Source of the DNA: Streptomyces sp. NBC_01198
GTDB lineage: Bacteria; Actinomycetota; Actinomycetes; Streptomycetales; Streptomycetaceae
Direction: 5' to 3'
NCBI RefSeq assembly: GCF_036010485.1
Contig: NZ_CP108568.1
Span: 3,479,001 to 3,543,000, forward strand
DNA length: 64,000 bases
A program made the position numbers and the translations under genes. This document shows positions 45,658 through 54,257 of the stretch, piece after piece. Each line of letters starts with the position of its first letter. Position 1 is the first letter of the stretch. The notes beneath the pieces were generated by a model that was not told the origin of the DNA, ran no database searches, and worked only from the letters and a program-made list of their open reading frames with translations.

Positions 45658-46743
45658 TCAGGCCGGCAGCGCGCGCAGCCAGTCGTTCAGTGCCGCGGTC
45701 ACGTCGGCGCGGTCGGGTACCGCGGTCATCCCCAGGGCCGGGGCCGCACGGTGCAGGGCGAGGCGGGCGCGGCGGACGGCCTCGGTCATCCGGAGGGGGG
45801 CGCGGGGGGAGACCAGGGCGCGGGCGGCGCGCATGACGTCGGGGTAGACCGACTGGGCCCGCTCGTAGCGCACGTAGGCCGGCAGGTCCGCGTCGAGGGC
45901 GGCGGCGAAGGCGGGCGACACCGCGGTCGCGGCCGCCCGCCACACCTCGACGGCCTCGTCCCACTGCCATTCGGGGTAGTCGGTCCTGCACAGGTGGGTG
46001 GCCAGCTCGTAGGCCGGGTCACCGAAACTGCTCAGCTCCCAGTCGATGACGTGCAGGGTCCGGTCGTCGCGCACGACGATGTTGCGCCGGTGCAGGTCGG
46101 TGTGCAGCAGCGCGAAGGGCCGCGGGGTCAGCGGGGCCGCGGTGCCGGCCAGCCGGGTCAGGGCGTCCTGCGGCACTCCCATGCGGCGGAAGAGCAGGCC
46201 GAACTCGGCGTCGTGGTCGAGCCTGACCTGCTCGGCGAAGGCCAGCAGCATCCGCAGGAAGCCGGCGCTGTCCCCGTCGGCCGGCCAGTGCGCCGGGCGG
46301 GCGGGCAGCTGCGCCACCGGGACCCGCAGCAGCGCGCCGAAGACACCGCCGAGCTGTTCCAGGTGGATGCGGTCGAGCGGCTTGCCGGCCGGGGAGACGT
46401 CGGCGAGCGTGGTGCCGGCGGCGTAGGTGAGGACGCCGTAGTCGCGGTCGCGGACCAGCGGCTGCGGGACGTTCGCCAGCCAGGGCCGGACCGCGGCGAG
46501 CACCTGGGCCTCGTGCTCCCAGGTCCGCAGGGTGACCGCCAGCGTCTCGTCCGCCGGACGCCTGACCCGCATCGTGACCCGCGATCCGCGGGGCAGCCCG
46601 GCGCGGTCGGCGAGCACGCTCGGCAGCCCGACGGGGTAGTTGTGGTGGTGGAAACCGACGACCGGGCTGGCCTTCGACGTGGCCCTGCGCAGCAGGTGGT
46701 CCCAGTCGTCGAGGTGCGGTGCGGCGAGACGGGAGGTGCGAAT
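45658..46743 (-). CDS. APH/choline-kinase-fold kinase, probable AUU start
   Basis: A 361-residue protein with LLHTDLHRRNIVV (catalytic loop) and VIDWELSSFGDPAYEL. Conserved N-terminal residues (GFHHHNYPVGL) lie upstream of the first GTG (46617). In this frame an in-frame TGA precedes, and between it and the GTG there is no ATG, GTG or TTG. The ATT at 46743 has AGGAGG 5 nt upstream and is the best start. Substrate unknown. Confidence 0.8.
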   Translation of the reverse strand: MRTSRLAAPHLDDWDHLLRRATSKASPVVGFHHHNYPVGLPSVLADRAGLPRGSRVTMRVRRPADETLAVTLRTWEHEAQVLAAVRPWLANVPQPLVRDRDYGVLTYAAGTTLADVSPAGKPLDRIHLEQLGGVFGALLRVPVAQLPARPAHWPADGDSAGFLRMLLAFAEQVRLDHDAEFGLLFRRMGVPQDALTRLAGTAAPLTPRPFALLHTDLHRRNIVVRDDRTLHVIDWELSSFGDPAYELATHLCRTDYPEWQWDEAVEVWRAAATAVSPAFAAALDADLPAYVRYERAQSVYPDVMRAARALVSPRAPLRMTEAVRRARLALHRAAPALGMTAVPDRADVTAALNDWLRALPA

Positions 46744-46862
46744 GGTGGCCTCCTGGAAGGCACGGAAGTGTCTGACACTGTCTCAACCGGTCCCGTCGGT
46801 TTGCGGCGCAGCTTAACCGGGTGGAGGTCACCGCGCACGTATTCGTGATCCGATCGAGGCGT

Positions 46863-47621
46863 TCACTTCTCCTGGAACGCCTCGCTGAGGCGGTCGAGCG
46901 ACGCGACCCAGTAGCGTGTCCCGGCGGTGGTCAGCCGCACCGCCTTCGCCTGCGAGCGGCAGTAGCCGATGAAGCGGACCCCGGCGCCGCGCGCCGCCGC
47001 CAGGTCGCCGGGAGTGTCGCCGAGCAGGACGCACTCCTGGCGGGTGATGCCGTACGGGGCGACGGCGGCCAGCGCCCGGCGCACGGTGTCGGGGTGCGGT
47101 TTCATCCGGCGCGGGTCCTGCCCGCGGCCGTATATGCGCCCGGCGAACATCCGCTCGATGCCGTGGCTCTTGAGGTAGGTCTGCACCGGCTCCGGGGAGT
47201 TGTTCGTGGCGATGGCCAGCGTCATGCCGCGGTCGTGCAGGGCGCGGACGAAGTCGACGGCGCCCTCGGTCGGTTCCACCCGGCTGACCCGCTCCATCTC
47301 CTCCAGCGTCAGGTGCTCGGCGAAGACCGACGCCACCGAGCGCAGCAGGTCGTCCGCGTCGAACCGGCGGCCGGGGAAGCCGTACGGCAGCTTGCGCAGC
47401 ATGCGGTACGGGTCGGCCAGGCCGGACAGTTCCGCCGACTCCAGGCCCGCGTCGGCCAGGATGCCGTGGAAGGTCCGGGCGAGCCCGTCGCTCGGCCGGT
47501 CCTCGAACAGCGGGCACAGGGGTCCGTCGAAGTCGAACATCACGCACTTGACGCCGGCCAGAACCTCGGCGAGCGCGTCGGGACTCGACGGCTCCAGGCC
47601 GCCTGCATCGGTGAGGGTCAC
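46863..47621 (-). CDS. HAD-superfamily phosphatase (phosphoglycolate-phosphatase-like)
   Basis: A 252-residue HAD hydrolase. Motif I VMFDFDGPLCPLF has the nucleophile Asp, motif II is IATNNS, motif III RRMKPHPD, and motif IV LLGDTPGDLAAA. The alpha-helical cap is the C1 type. The substrate is a small phosphate ester, not further definable. GTG start at 47621. Confidence 0.88.
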   Translation of the reverse strand: MTLTDAGGLEPSSPDALAEVLAGVKCVMFDFDGPLCPLFEDRPSDGLARTFHGILADAGLESAELSGLADPYRMLRKLPYGFPGRRFDADDLLRSVASVFAEHLTLEEMERVSRVEPTEGAVDFVRALHDRGMTLAIATNNSPEPVQTYLKSHGIERMFAGRIYGRGQDPRRMKPHPDTVRRALAAVAPYGITRQECVLLGDTPGDLAAARGAGVRFIGYCRSQAKAVRLTTAGTRYWVASLDRLSEAFQEK

Positions 47622-47676
47622 TCAGTGAGTGTCGATTGCGCGGCAGCACTGCGCCAGAGAGCCACGTCACAGCGGG

Positions 47677-48564
47677 TCACTGCGGGGCCTGAGGTTCGGC
47701 GGCTGACCACCAGGAGTCGAACCACGTCGCGGACTCGGCGAGTTCGGCGCCGCCGATCCTGAACAGCCGGGCGCCGACGCCGCGGACGTCGGAGATCTCG
47801 ACCGTCTCGTCGTCGAACTGGACCGAGCGCGTCCCCATGACGTAGTACGCCTTGAGCCCGCGTTCGCCGTTGAGCTGGTAGATCTTGAACTGCGGCGGCA
47901 TCGCGTGCGTCCTGGCCTCGACCCGCACCGATTCGATGTGGCCGCGCTCGCCGAGGTCGGCCAGCAGGTTGCGCAGGGCGCCGGTGTGGGTGCCGATGAG
48001 GCCCAGCAGGCGCTCGGCGGGGCGGGTGTCCGCGGGGTCCGCGACGTTCCTGGCGATGGCACGGACCGCGAGGGCGTTCGGCAGCAGCAGCCGGACGTGC
48101 ACGGACTCCGGGCGCAGTTCGCCGAGCATGATCCGGCCGGCCTGCGGCACGATCGCGGCGTTCAGCGACTCGCTGGTCAGGCAGGAGGCGTCGATCGTGA
48201 CGTGCCGGGCCCCGAAGCTCCAGGCGATGGCGCCGTTCAGATCCGCGGGGGCCGGGTCGGCCTGCTCGCCGGCCTCAGGGGCGCGCCGGCCGGATCCGGG
48301 CTCGGACTCCGGGGCGTTCCAGTCCCGGGCGAAGACGCCCTTGCCCTGGACGGACTGCACGTAGTGCTCGTCCTGGAGCGCTCTGAGCGCCTTCTGGATC
48401 GTCGCCCTCGACACCGCGAACTGCGTCACCAGCTCCGCGTGGGTCGGCAGTTGGTCGCCGAGCGCGATGGCGCCGCTCTCGATGCTGGCGCGCAGCTCAT
48501 CGGCCACGCGGAGATAGGTCCGCTTGGCCCCGCCGGAGTCCGCCTTGGTGCTCACGGGAATCAC
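47677..48564 (-). CDS. GntR-family transcriptional regulator
   Basis: A 295-residue regulator. Winged helix YLRVADELRASIESGAIALG, then HAELVTQFAVSRATIQKALR, and a divergent C-terminal effector region that lacks a clear UTRA signature. Such GntR/Kor-type proteins are also found in actinomycete integrative elements. GTG at 48564 or 48552. Palindromes upstream (48571-48593, 48659-48678) are likely operators. Confidence 0.85.
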   Translation of the reverse strand: MIPVSTKADSGGAKRTYLRVADELRASIESGAIALGDQLPTHAELVTQFAVSRATIQKALRALQDEHYVQSVQGKGVFARDWNAPESEPGSGRRAPEAGEQADPAPADLNGAIAWSFGARHVTIDASCLTSESLNAAIVPQAGRIMLGELRPESVHVRLLLPNALAVRAIARNVADPADTRPAERLLGLIGTHTGALRNLLADLGERGHIESVRVEARTHAMPPQFKIYQLNGERGLKAYYVMGTRSVQFDDETVEISDVRGVGARLFRIGGAELAESATWFDSWWSAAEPQAPQ

Positions 48565-48570
48565 CCTACA

Positions 48571-48678
48571 ACTCCAGTCCAGACAAGTGGAGTTTACTGC
48601 GACAAGTTTACTGATCTGCGGTCAGCGGGAACAACTGTAGACAGGAACGCAGTCAACTACTTGGACTGCAAGCCAAGT
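48571..48678. promoter_or_regulatory. AT-richer divergent promoter with two inverted repeats
   Basis: ACTCCA (48571-48576) pairs with TGGAGT (48588-48593), and ACTTGG (48659-48664) with CCAAGT (48673-48678). The ACTTG/CAAGT half-sites recur across the region, which is clearly less GC-rich than its surroundings. They are plausible operators for the GntR protein. Confidence 0.6.
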
Positions 48679-48837
48679 TGACCGGTTGACTGCCCGGAGG
48701 ACGCGGACCCTCCGTCCCGAGGTCGTGCCGGGGGCAGCCGCGTACGAAGCACTCTGCGCCTTCCGCCGACCCCACCGGCCTGCGCGCGCCCCGCAGGCCC
48801 GCTCGCCCGCTCTGCTCCTGCCAAGGAGTGACCCGCC

Positions 48838-49005
48838 ATGACCGCTTACACCCTGCTGACCTTCACCGCCGACCAGCTCGTCCAGTGGCGCTACGGCACC
48901 GCCGGGGCACTCGCCCTCACGCTCGCCGGCGTGGGCCACAAGATCCGGAACACCACTTTCACCGCACTCGGACTCACCGCACTCGCGCTGCTGCTGGCGC
49001 AGTGA
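48838..49005 (+). CDS. 55-residue small membrane protein
   Basis: ATG at 48838 after AAGGAGTG. It reads MTAYTLLTFTADQLVQWRYG, then two hydrophobic stretches (about 20-32 and 41-54). It is divergent from the GntR gene. The arrangement resembles small genes next to Kor-type regulators in actinomycete mobile elements, but no integrase or transfer gene is here. Confidence 0.6.
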   Translation: MTAYTLLTFTADQLVQWRYGTAGALALTLAGVGHKIRNTTFTALGLTALALLLAQ

Positions 49006-49085
49006 ACCATCACGACACCAGGACCCGGGACGCCCTCGCTGTCCCGGGTCGATCCGTGCCCGGCCCGCGGTCTGGCGGGCAGGGC

Positions 49086-50342
49086 TCAGAAGGTCTCAGG
49101 GCACCACGGGCGGCGCGGGGTGCGGAACAGGTGGTCGGCGGTGGCGGCGGCGCCGGCCCGGTGCTCGGTCACCAGGCCGAGGTCCGCCAGGCGCAGCACG
49201 GACTCGTCGCCGAGGTAGAGGCGGGACAGGGTGGCGACGTCCAGCGTCAGGTCCGCGGCGGCGGACGGCGCCGGGGTGCAGCGGGGCGCGTCCCCCGGGG
49301 CGGTCTCCAGCCGGAAGGTGCCGCCGGACAGACCCGCCGGGTCGCGGACGTCCAGCACCAGGTCGGCGGCCACCGGGGCGTAGCCGCGGGCGGACAGTGC
49401 GGCCGGGACGTCCAGCAGCCGCAGCCACATGAAGTCGGCGTAGGTCTCGGTACGGGCGGCGCGGGGGTCGCCGAGCAGCAGCGGGAGGACGTCGTCCGGC
49501 GGGCGGTGGCCGGACCTGAGCCGCACCACCCAGTCCAGCGACAGGAGATAGCGCCACAGGGCCGCGTCCGCGGCGGGTCCTGCCGCGAGCTGCCAGCGGA
49601 CCTCCGCATCCGCGTTCGGGAGCTTGCCCGGCCAGTGCGGGTCGTTGACCTCATACGCGGCCATGCCGTCGACCTCGCCGGCCAGGTCGCGGTGCACGAC
49701 GAAGAACGGCTCCTTGAAGCCGAAGGAGGGCAGCACGCTGGCGCCGGTCGCCCGGTCCCACCAGCCCGCCTCGCGGCTGATGGCCCCTGCGGTGCGGGTG
49801 CGGACGCGTTCGTGCAGCGCAGGGCCCACGGCTCGCACCTCGGCGGCGCTGATCAGTTCGACCGTGCCCTCCGCCGGGTCGGGCCCCGCGTGCCGGCGGC
49901 CGAGCCCGGCCCTGGGCACGTCGATCTCCCAGTCGGTGACCCAGGTGGCCGGGCCGAAGCCGAACCGCCCGTAGATCGGGTACTCCGCCGCGATCAGGAT
50001 CGACACCGCCTCGCCGCGCTCTCTGGCGGCCGCGAGGTCGGCGGCCATCAGGCCGCTGGCCAGGCCCCGGCGGCGGTGCGTGGCGGTCACGGTCACGTTG
50101 GTGACCGCGTCGGCCCGTACCGAGCCGCCGCCGGGCACCGTCAGGTCCCGCGCCATGCTGCGGAAGGTCGCCACGCAGCGGTCACCGTCGAAGGCGCCAC
50201 GGGTGCGCTCCAGGTCGTAGCCGGCCCGCATGATCCCGATCTCCTCGGGGCTGATGGTCTGCGACCGGTGGAACCCGCGGTTCACCGCTCGCACCCAGTC
50301 GGCGACTTCGGACTCGGTGACCGTGCGTATCTCAAGACCCAT
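49086..50342 (-). CDS. Eis-like GNAT acetyltransferase
   Basis: A 418-residue protein with an N-terminal GNAT domain (VTNVTVTATHRRRGLASGLM is the acetyl-CoA loop), a second GNAT-like domain with AAEYPIYGRFGFGPA, and a C-terminal sterol-carrier-like region ending in a free Phe carboxylate (PWCPETF). In Eis the terminal carboxylate is the general acid. Eis enzymes N-acetylate aminoglycosides or proteins; the substrate here is unknown. Confidence 0.87.
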   Translation of the reverse strand: MGLEIRTVTESEVADWVRAVNRGFHRSQTISPEEIGIMRAGYDLERTRGAFDGDRCVATFRSMARDLTVPGGGSVRADAVTNVTVTATHRRRGLASGLMAADLAAARERGEAVSILIAAEYPIYGRFGFGPATWVTDWEIDVPRAGLGRRHAGPDPAEGTVELISAAEVRAVGPALHERVRTRTAGAISREAGWWDRATGASVLPSFGFKEPFFVVHRDLAGEVDGMAAYEVNDPHWPGKLPNADAEVRWQLAAGPAADAALWRYLLSLDWVVRLRSGHRPPDDVLPLLLGDPRAARTETYADFMWLRLLDVPAALSARGYAPVAADLVLDVRDPAGLSGGTFRLETAPGDAPRCTPAPSAAADLTLDVATLSRLYLGDESVLRLADLGLVTEHRAGAAATADHLFRTPRRPWCPETF

Positions 50343-50464
50343 CCCCGCACGTTACGCAGCCGCCGACGCGATTCGCATCCGGTTAACGGGCCGCCCACCA
50401 CGCCGGTGCGGCCACGCAGGCGCCGGCCGTCAGTTGCCCGGGAACGGGTGCGCGGCAGCGGGTG

Positions 50465-51049
50465 TCAGCCGTCGGAGAGCAGGTCGTCGACGTGGGCCTC
50501 GCCCTCACGGTAACGGCGGGCGATCTCGGCCGAGCAGTCGTCGACTGTCTGCTGGAGGCGCTGCCTGCGGCCGGAGACCTGCTGCTCGTGCCGGGCCAGC
50601 CGGCCCATCGCCGCGTGCAGTTCGGGGTCGGTGCGGGCGTCGAGGTCGGAGAGCTCCACCTCGGCGAGGATCTCGGCGGCGAGCTGCTGCACCCGCTCGC
50701 CCAGCGGGGTGCCGAGGGTGACGTGCCGGGCCGAGCGGACCCGGGAGGGGCCGTCGGCCAGGATCTCCGGGAGCCGGTCGAGGACCGGCGCCTCCGGGCC
50801 GCCCGGCTCGCCGGGCGCGCCCTCGGCGCCTGCGCCGGCCCGGCGGCCGAGCTCGGCCCGCAGGATGTCGATCCGGCCGTGCAGCAGCCGGCGCAGATAC
50901 GACAGGTCGGCCTCCTCGCGCTGGGCGTCCTTGCGCAGGGTGCGCAGCGCCGCCAGGTCGAGCTCGCCCAGGTCGGCAGCCGGGGTGTCCGCCATCGGGC
51001 CGCGGGGTGCGGGCGGGCGGGACGGCCCGGGTGCGTCGGCCTTGAGCAT
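50465..51049 (-). CDS. rsiG: RsiG, c-di-GMP-responsive anti-sigma factor
   Basis: A 194-residue, largely coiled-coil protein. RsiG binds c-di-GMP through two E(X)3S(X)2R(X)3Q(X)3D motifs. Here the second is perfect ([17 protein letters not shown]) and the first is [16 protein letters not shown], with His for Gln. RsiG with c-di-GMP holds sigma WhiG inactive before sporulation. ATG at 51049 with GGAAGGG upstream; ATG 50995 is an alternative. whiG is not in the window. Confidence 0.85.
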   Translation of the reverse strand: MLKADAPGPSRPPAPRGPMADTPAADLGELDLAALRTLRKDAQREEADLSYLRRLLHGRIDILRAELGRRAGAGAEGAPGEPGGPEAPVLDRLPEILADGPSRVRSARHVTLGTPLGERVQQLAAEILAEVELSDLDARTDPELHAAMGRLARHEQQVSGRRQRLQQTVDDCSAEIARRYREGEAHVDDLLSDG

Positions 51050-51394
51050 GCGGTGGCCCTTCCTGGTGGGCGCCGGGGGCGGCGTCGCCGGCCCGGTGGC
51101 GGCGGTGCCGGGAGTCTGTCCAGCGCCGGATGTGATCATGCCTGTCGCCCCCCGCACGCGGCAGCACGCACGCGGCGCCGGGCCACGGGCGGGGATCCTG
51201 CCGTCGATGCTGCCACCTGCCACCGGCGCCCCGCAGCGACTCTGCACCCGAACGGCCGTCGCGACAGTTGTGCGAGACGACCGGACCGGCGCGCGCCGGC
51301 GGCCGGACGCGCCCCCCGGCGCCCGCCGCGACCGCCCGCGTGCGATCCGCCACCCGCGTCCCGGCGGGTCCGGCGGACCCGCCACAATGAGGCC

Positions 51395-51820
51395 ATGCGT
51401 GCGGTGGCCCAGCGGGTGAGCGAGGCGAAGGTCGTGGTCGACGGGCGGACCGTGGGCGCCATCGGCGGTCCCGGGCTGTGCGTCCTGGTCGGCGTCACGC
51501 ACGACGACACCCCGGAGAAGGCCGCGTCGCTGGCCCGCAAGCTGTGGACGCTGCGCATCCTGCCCGACGAGCAGTCCTGCTCCGACATCGCGGCACCGCT
51601 GCTGGTGATCAGCCAGTTCACGCTTTACGGTGACGCCCGCAAGGGCCGCCGCCCCACCTGGAACGCCGCCGCGCCCGGCCAGGTCGCCGAGCCGCTGGTC
51701 GACGAGGTCGTCGCCCAGCTGCGGGCGCTGGGCGCGACCGTGGAGACCGGCGTCTTCGGCGCCGACATGAAGGTGTCGCTCACCAACGACGGGCCGTTCA
51801 CCGTCGTGCTCGACCTGTAG
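51395..51820 (+). CDS. dtd: D-aminoacyl-tRNA deacylase
   Basis: A 141-residue DTD that hydrolyses D-amino acids from tRNA. The N-terminus is [17 protein letters not shown], with [17 protein letters not shown] and the C-terminal NDGPFT cis-proline-type motif. Typical length. It diverges from rsiG. Confidence 0.95.
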   Translation: MRAVAQRVSEAKVVVDGRTVGAIGGPGLCVLVGVTHDDTPEKAASLARKLWTLRILPDEQSCSDIAAPLLVISQFTLYGDARKGRRPTWNAAAPGQVAEPLVDEVVAQLRALGATVETGVFGADMKVSLTNDGPFTVVLDL

Positions 51821-51848
51821 GCGTCACGGCCCCGCCGGCCCACCGGCC

Positions 51849-52817
51849 TCAGGGGGCGACGACCGTCTCCTGGGTCGCCGGGGTGTCCTCGGCCAGCAGC
51901 GTCGCGCCCTCGGGGGTGTTGCGCTTGACCACCGCGAGCGCGATCGGGCCGAGCTCCCAGTGCCGGGCCGACGAGGTGATCGTGCCGACAGAGCGGCCGT
52001 CGCCGCCCTCGGCCGCGATCCGCACCTCGGCGCCGTGCCCGGGCAGCCGTACCTCGCTGCCGTCCAGGTGCAGGAAGACCAGCCGGCGCGGCGGGCGGCC
52101 CAGGTTGTGCACCCGGGCGACCGTCTCCTGGCCGCGGTAGCAGCCCTTCTGCAGGTGCACGGCCGTCTCCAGCCAGCCCAGCTCGTGCGGGATGGTGCGG
52201 TGGTCGGTCTCCAGGCCGAGCCGCGGCCGGTGCCCCTCGATCCGCAGCGCCTCGTGTGCCAGCACCCCGATCGGCGGCCCGGCCTGCGCGGCGAAGTCCG
52301 CCAGCCGGTCGCGCGGGACGAAGACCTCCCGGCCGTACGGCGTCTCGCGTGCGACCCATTCCGCGGGCACCTCGGTGATCGACCCGGCGGGCAGATACAC
52401 CACCGCGTACTGCTCGGAGGCGTCGGCGGTCTCGACCCGGTAGAAGAACTTCATGCTCTCCAGATACGCCAGCAGCGCGCCCTGCGTGCCGGGCTCGACG
52501 TGAATCCAGGTCGTGGCGCCGTCGTCGACCAGGTAGAGGGCGTGCTCGATGTGCCCGTGCGCCGACAGCACGAGCGCCTCGGTGGCCTGCCCCGCGGGCA
52601 GGCTCTCGACGTGCTGGGTCAGCAGCAGGTGCAGCCAGGACAGCCGGTCGGCGCCGCTGACGGTCACCACACCACGGTGCGAGAGGTCCACGAAACCCCT
52701 GCCGTCGGCGAGGGCGCGCTGCTCGCGGAAGAGGTCGCCGTAGTGCGCGGCGACCCCTTCGTCGGGGCCTTCCGCCGGGACAGCGCCGGGCAGCGACAGC
52801 AAAGGGCTCTTGGTCAT
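51849..52817 (-). CDS. ygfZ: YgfZ/GcvT-type folate-binding protein, Fe-S cluster maturation
   Basis: A 322-residue protein of the aminomethyltransferase fold. The YgfZ signature is HLQKGCYRGQETVARVHN with the conserved Cys. YgfZ-type proteins help assemble or repair certain [4Fe-4S] enzymes. It lies next to nur on the same strand, as in other Streptomyces. Confidence 0.9.
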   Translation of the reverse strand: MTKSPLLSLPGAVPAEGPDEGVAAHYGDLFREQRALADGRGFVDLSHRGVVTVSGADRLSWLHLLLTQHVESLPAGQATEALVLSAHGHIEHALYLVDDGATTWIHVEPGTQGALLAYLESMKFFYRVETADASEQYAVVYLPAGSITEVPAEWVARETPYGREVFVPRDRLADFAAQAGPPIGVLAHEALRIEGHRPRLGLETDHRTIPHELGWLETAVHLQKGCYRGQETVARVHNLGRPPRRLVFLHLDGSEVRLPGHGAEVRIAAEGGDGRSVGTITSSARHWELGPIALAVVKRNTPEGATLLAEDTPATQETVVAP

Positions 52818-52883
52818 GCCGTCAAGACTACGACCAGGCCGCTCGTATGACCGGACCGCCGGCCGGCGCCACGGCCCGCGGGG

Positions 52884-52939
52884 CCGGAAGGCGGGGGCCG
52901 GAAGGCGGGGGCCGGAAGGCGGGGGCCGGAAGGCGGCGC
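52884..52939. repeat. 14-bp tandem repeat, four copies
   Basis: CCGGAAGGCGGGGG repeats with exact 14-bp period from 52884, 52898, 52912 and 52926, just past the nur stop codon. Probably slippage-prone filler. Confidence 0.8.
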
Positions 52940-52956
52940 CGAAGCTCGGACACGGC

Positions 52957-53388
52957 CTAGGAGTCGGCCGCCTTCGCGGCGCAGTCGCGGCAGCGGCCGA
53001 AGATGGCGAAGTGCTTCATGTCGGTCTCGAAGCCGAACTCCCGCCGCAGCCGGTCCCCGAGCGGCGCCGCCAGCTCCACGTCGGCCTCGGTGACCTTGTC
53101 GCAGTCCCGGCACACCAGGTGCATGTGGTCGTGCCGGTCCGCCAGGTGGTAGGTGGGCGCGCCGTGCCCGAGGTGGGCGTGGCTGACCAGGCCCAGCTCC
53201 TCCAGCAGCTCCAGGGTGCGGTAGACGGTCGAGATGTTGACCCCGGACGCGGTCTTGCGCACCTGGCCCAGGATGCCGTCGGGAGTCGCGTGCTCCAGGC
53301 AGTCGACGGCTTCGAGCACCAGCTGCCGCTGCGGCGTCAGCCGGTAGCCGCGCCGGCGCAGGTCGGTCTTCCAGTCGGTGGTGACCAC
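52957..53388 (-). CDS. nur: Nur, nickel-responsive Fur-family regulator
   Basis: A 143-residue Fur-family repressor. N-terminal winged helix: DLRRRGYRLTPQRQLVLEAV, then ISTVYRTLELLEELGLV. The residues used by S. coelicolor Nur for nickel (His33, His86, His88 and His90) and for its second metal site (His70, His72 and His126) are at identical numbers. CxxC pairs 93/96 and 133/136 are also present. Nur represses nickel uptake and controls superoxide dismutase choice. GTG at 53388. Confidence 0.92.
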   Translation of the reverse strand: MVTTDWKTDLRRRGYRLTPQRQLVLEAVDCLEHATPDGILGQVRKTASGVNISTVYRTLELLEELGLVSHAHLGHGAPTYHLADRHDHMHLVCRDCDKVTEADVELAAPLGDRLRREFGFETDMKHFAIFGRCRDCAAKAADS

Positions 53389-53493
53389 CCGGCAAGTGTA
53401 GGTCGCCCGGACGGCGGACGGCCCTGCCAGCAACGGGCCGGTCAGGGCCCGCCGGCCGGGCGGGCGGCCCGCACGGGCCCGGGGGCGTGCCGG

Positions 53494-54057
53494 CTACTTG
53501 AAGAAGGCGATGCCGTCGTCCGGCAGGTCCTTGAGATCGCCGATCCACTCGCGCGGGTCCACGACCCTCTTCAGATGCGCCGACATGTACGCGCGCAGCG
53601 GCACCGCCGGGGTGGCCTTCTCGCCCACCCACATCAGGTCGCTGTTCACGTAGCCGTACAGCCGCTTGCCGCCGCTGTACTCCGGGGCGAAGGGCAGCCG
53701 GGCCACGGCGTCGGTGACCAGGTCGATCTGCGGCTTGCCGTCGGCCAGCTCGCCGGTCCAGATCTCGACGACACCCTCGTCACGGGTGGTGGTGACGTCG
53801 ACCTTGCGGTCCTTGCCGATCCGCCAGTAGCCGCTCTCGCTCTCCAGCGGCCTGACCTGCTTGCCCTCGTCGTCCAGCACCCAGGTGTGCGAGACGTACT
53901 CGAGGAACGGCCGGCCGTCGTGGGTGAAGGTCACCGACTGGCCGAAGTTGCACTTCTCCGCACCCGGGAAGTCGTGCACGCCCGCGCCCTCCCACCGGCC
54001 GAGCAGGAACGCCAGCGGCACGAGGTCGGGGTGCAGGTCCGAGGGGATCTCGATCAT
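53494..54057 (-). CDS. nitrobindin-type heme-binding protein (FABP-like)
   Basis: A 187-residue beta-barrel protein with the GXWXGXG motif (LLGRWEGAGVHDFP) near the N-terminus and a C-terminal LRAYMSAHLKRVVD segment. Nitrobindins bind heme and scavenge nitric-oxide-related species. It follows a 34-residue membrane peptide gene by one base. Confidence 0.87.
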   Translation of the reverse strand: MIEIPSDLHPDLVPLAFLLGRWEGAGVHDFPGAEKCNFGQSVTFTHDGRPFLEYVSHTWVLDDEGKQVRPLESESGYWRIGKDRKVDVTTTRDEGVVEIWTGELADGKPQIDLVTDAVARLPFAPEYSGGKRLYGYVNSDLMWVGEKATPAVPLRAYMSAHLKRVVDPREWIGDLKDLPDDGIAFFK

Positions 54058-54058
54058 G

Positions 54059-54163
54059 TCAGCGCTGGCCCTGGTAGAGCTTCTTCACCGCGTAGAACGC
54101 GAACGCGGCGGTGCCGACGCAGACCAGCACGAGCAGGGCGTCGAAGTAGTACTCAATGTGCAC
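54059..54163 (-). CDS. 34-residue single-pass membrane peptide
   Basis: GTG at 54163 after GAGGAG, TGA at 54059-54061, one base before the nitrobindin ATG, so almost certainly cotranscribed. Sequence: MHIEYYFDALLVLVCVGTAA, then AFYAVKKLYQGQR. One hydrophobic helix (about 8-24) with a basic C-terminus. Confidence 0.65.
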   Translation of the reverse strand: MHIEYYFDALLVLVCVGTAAFAFYAVKKLYQGQR

Positions 54164-54257
54164 GGGTCGTGCTCCTCGTGAGGGCAGCGGGCAGGGCCGC
54201 CCACAAGTCTAGTGCGCGACCCTGCCCCGGGCGCGGTCAGCCCGCGTGACGTGCCGC

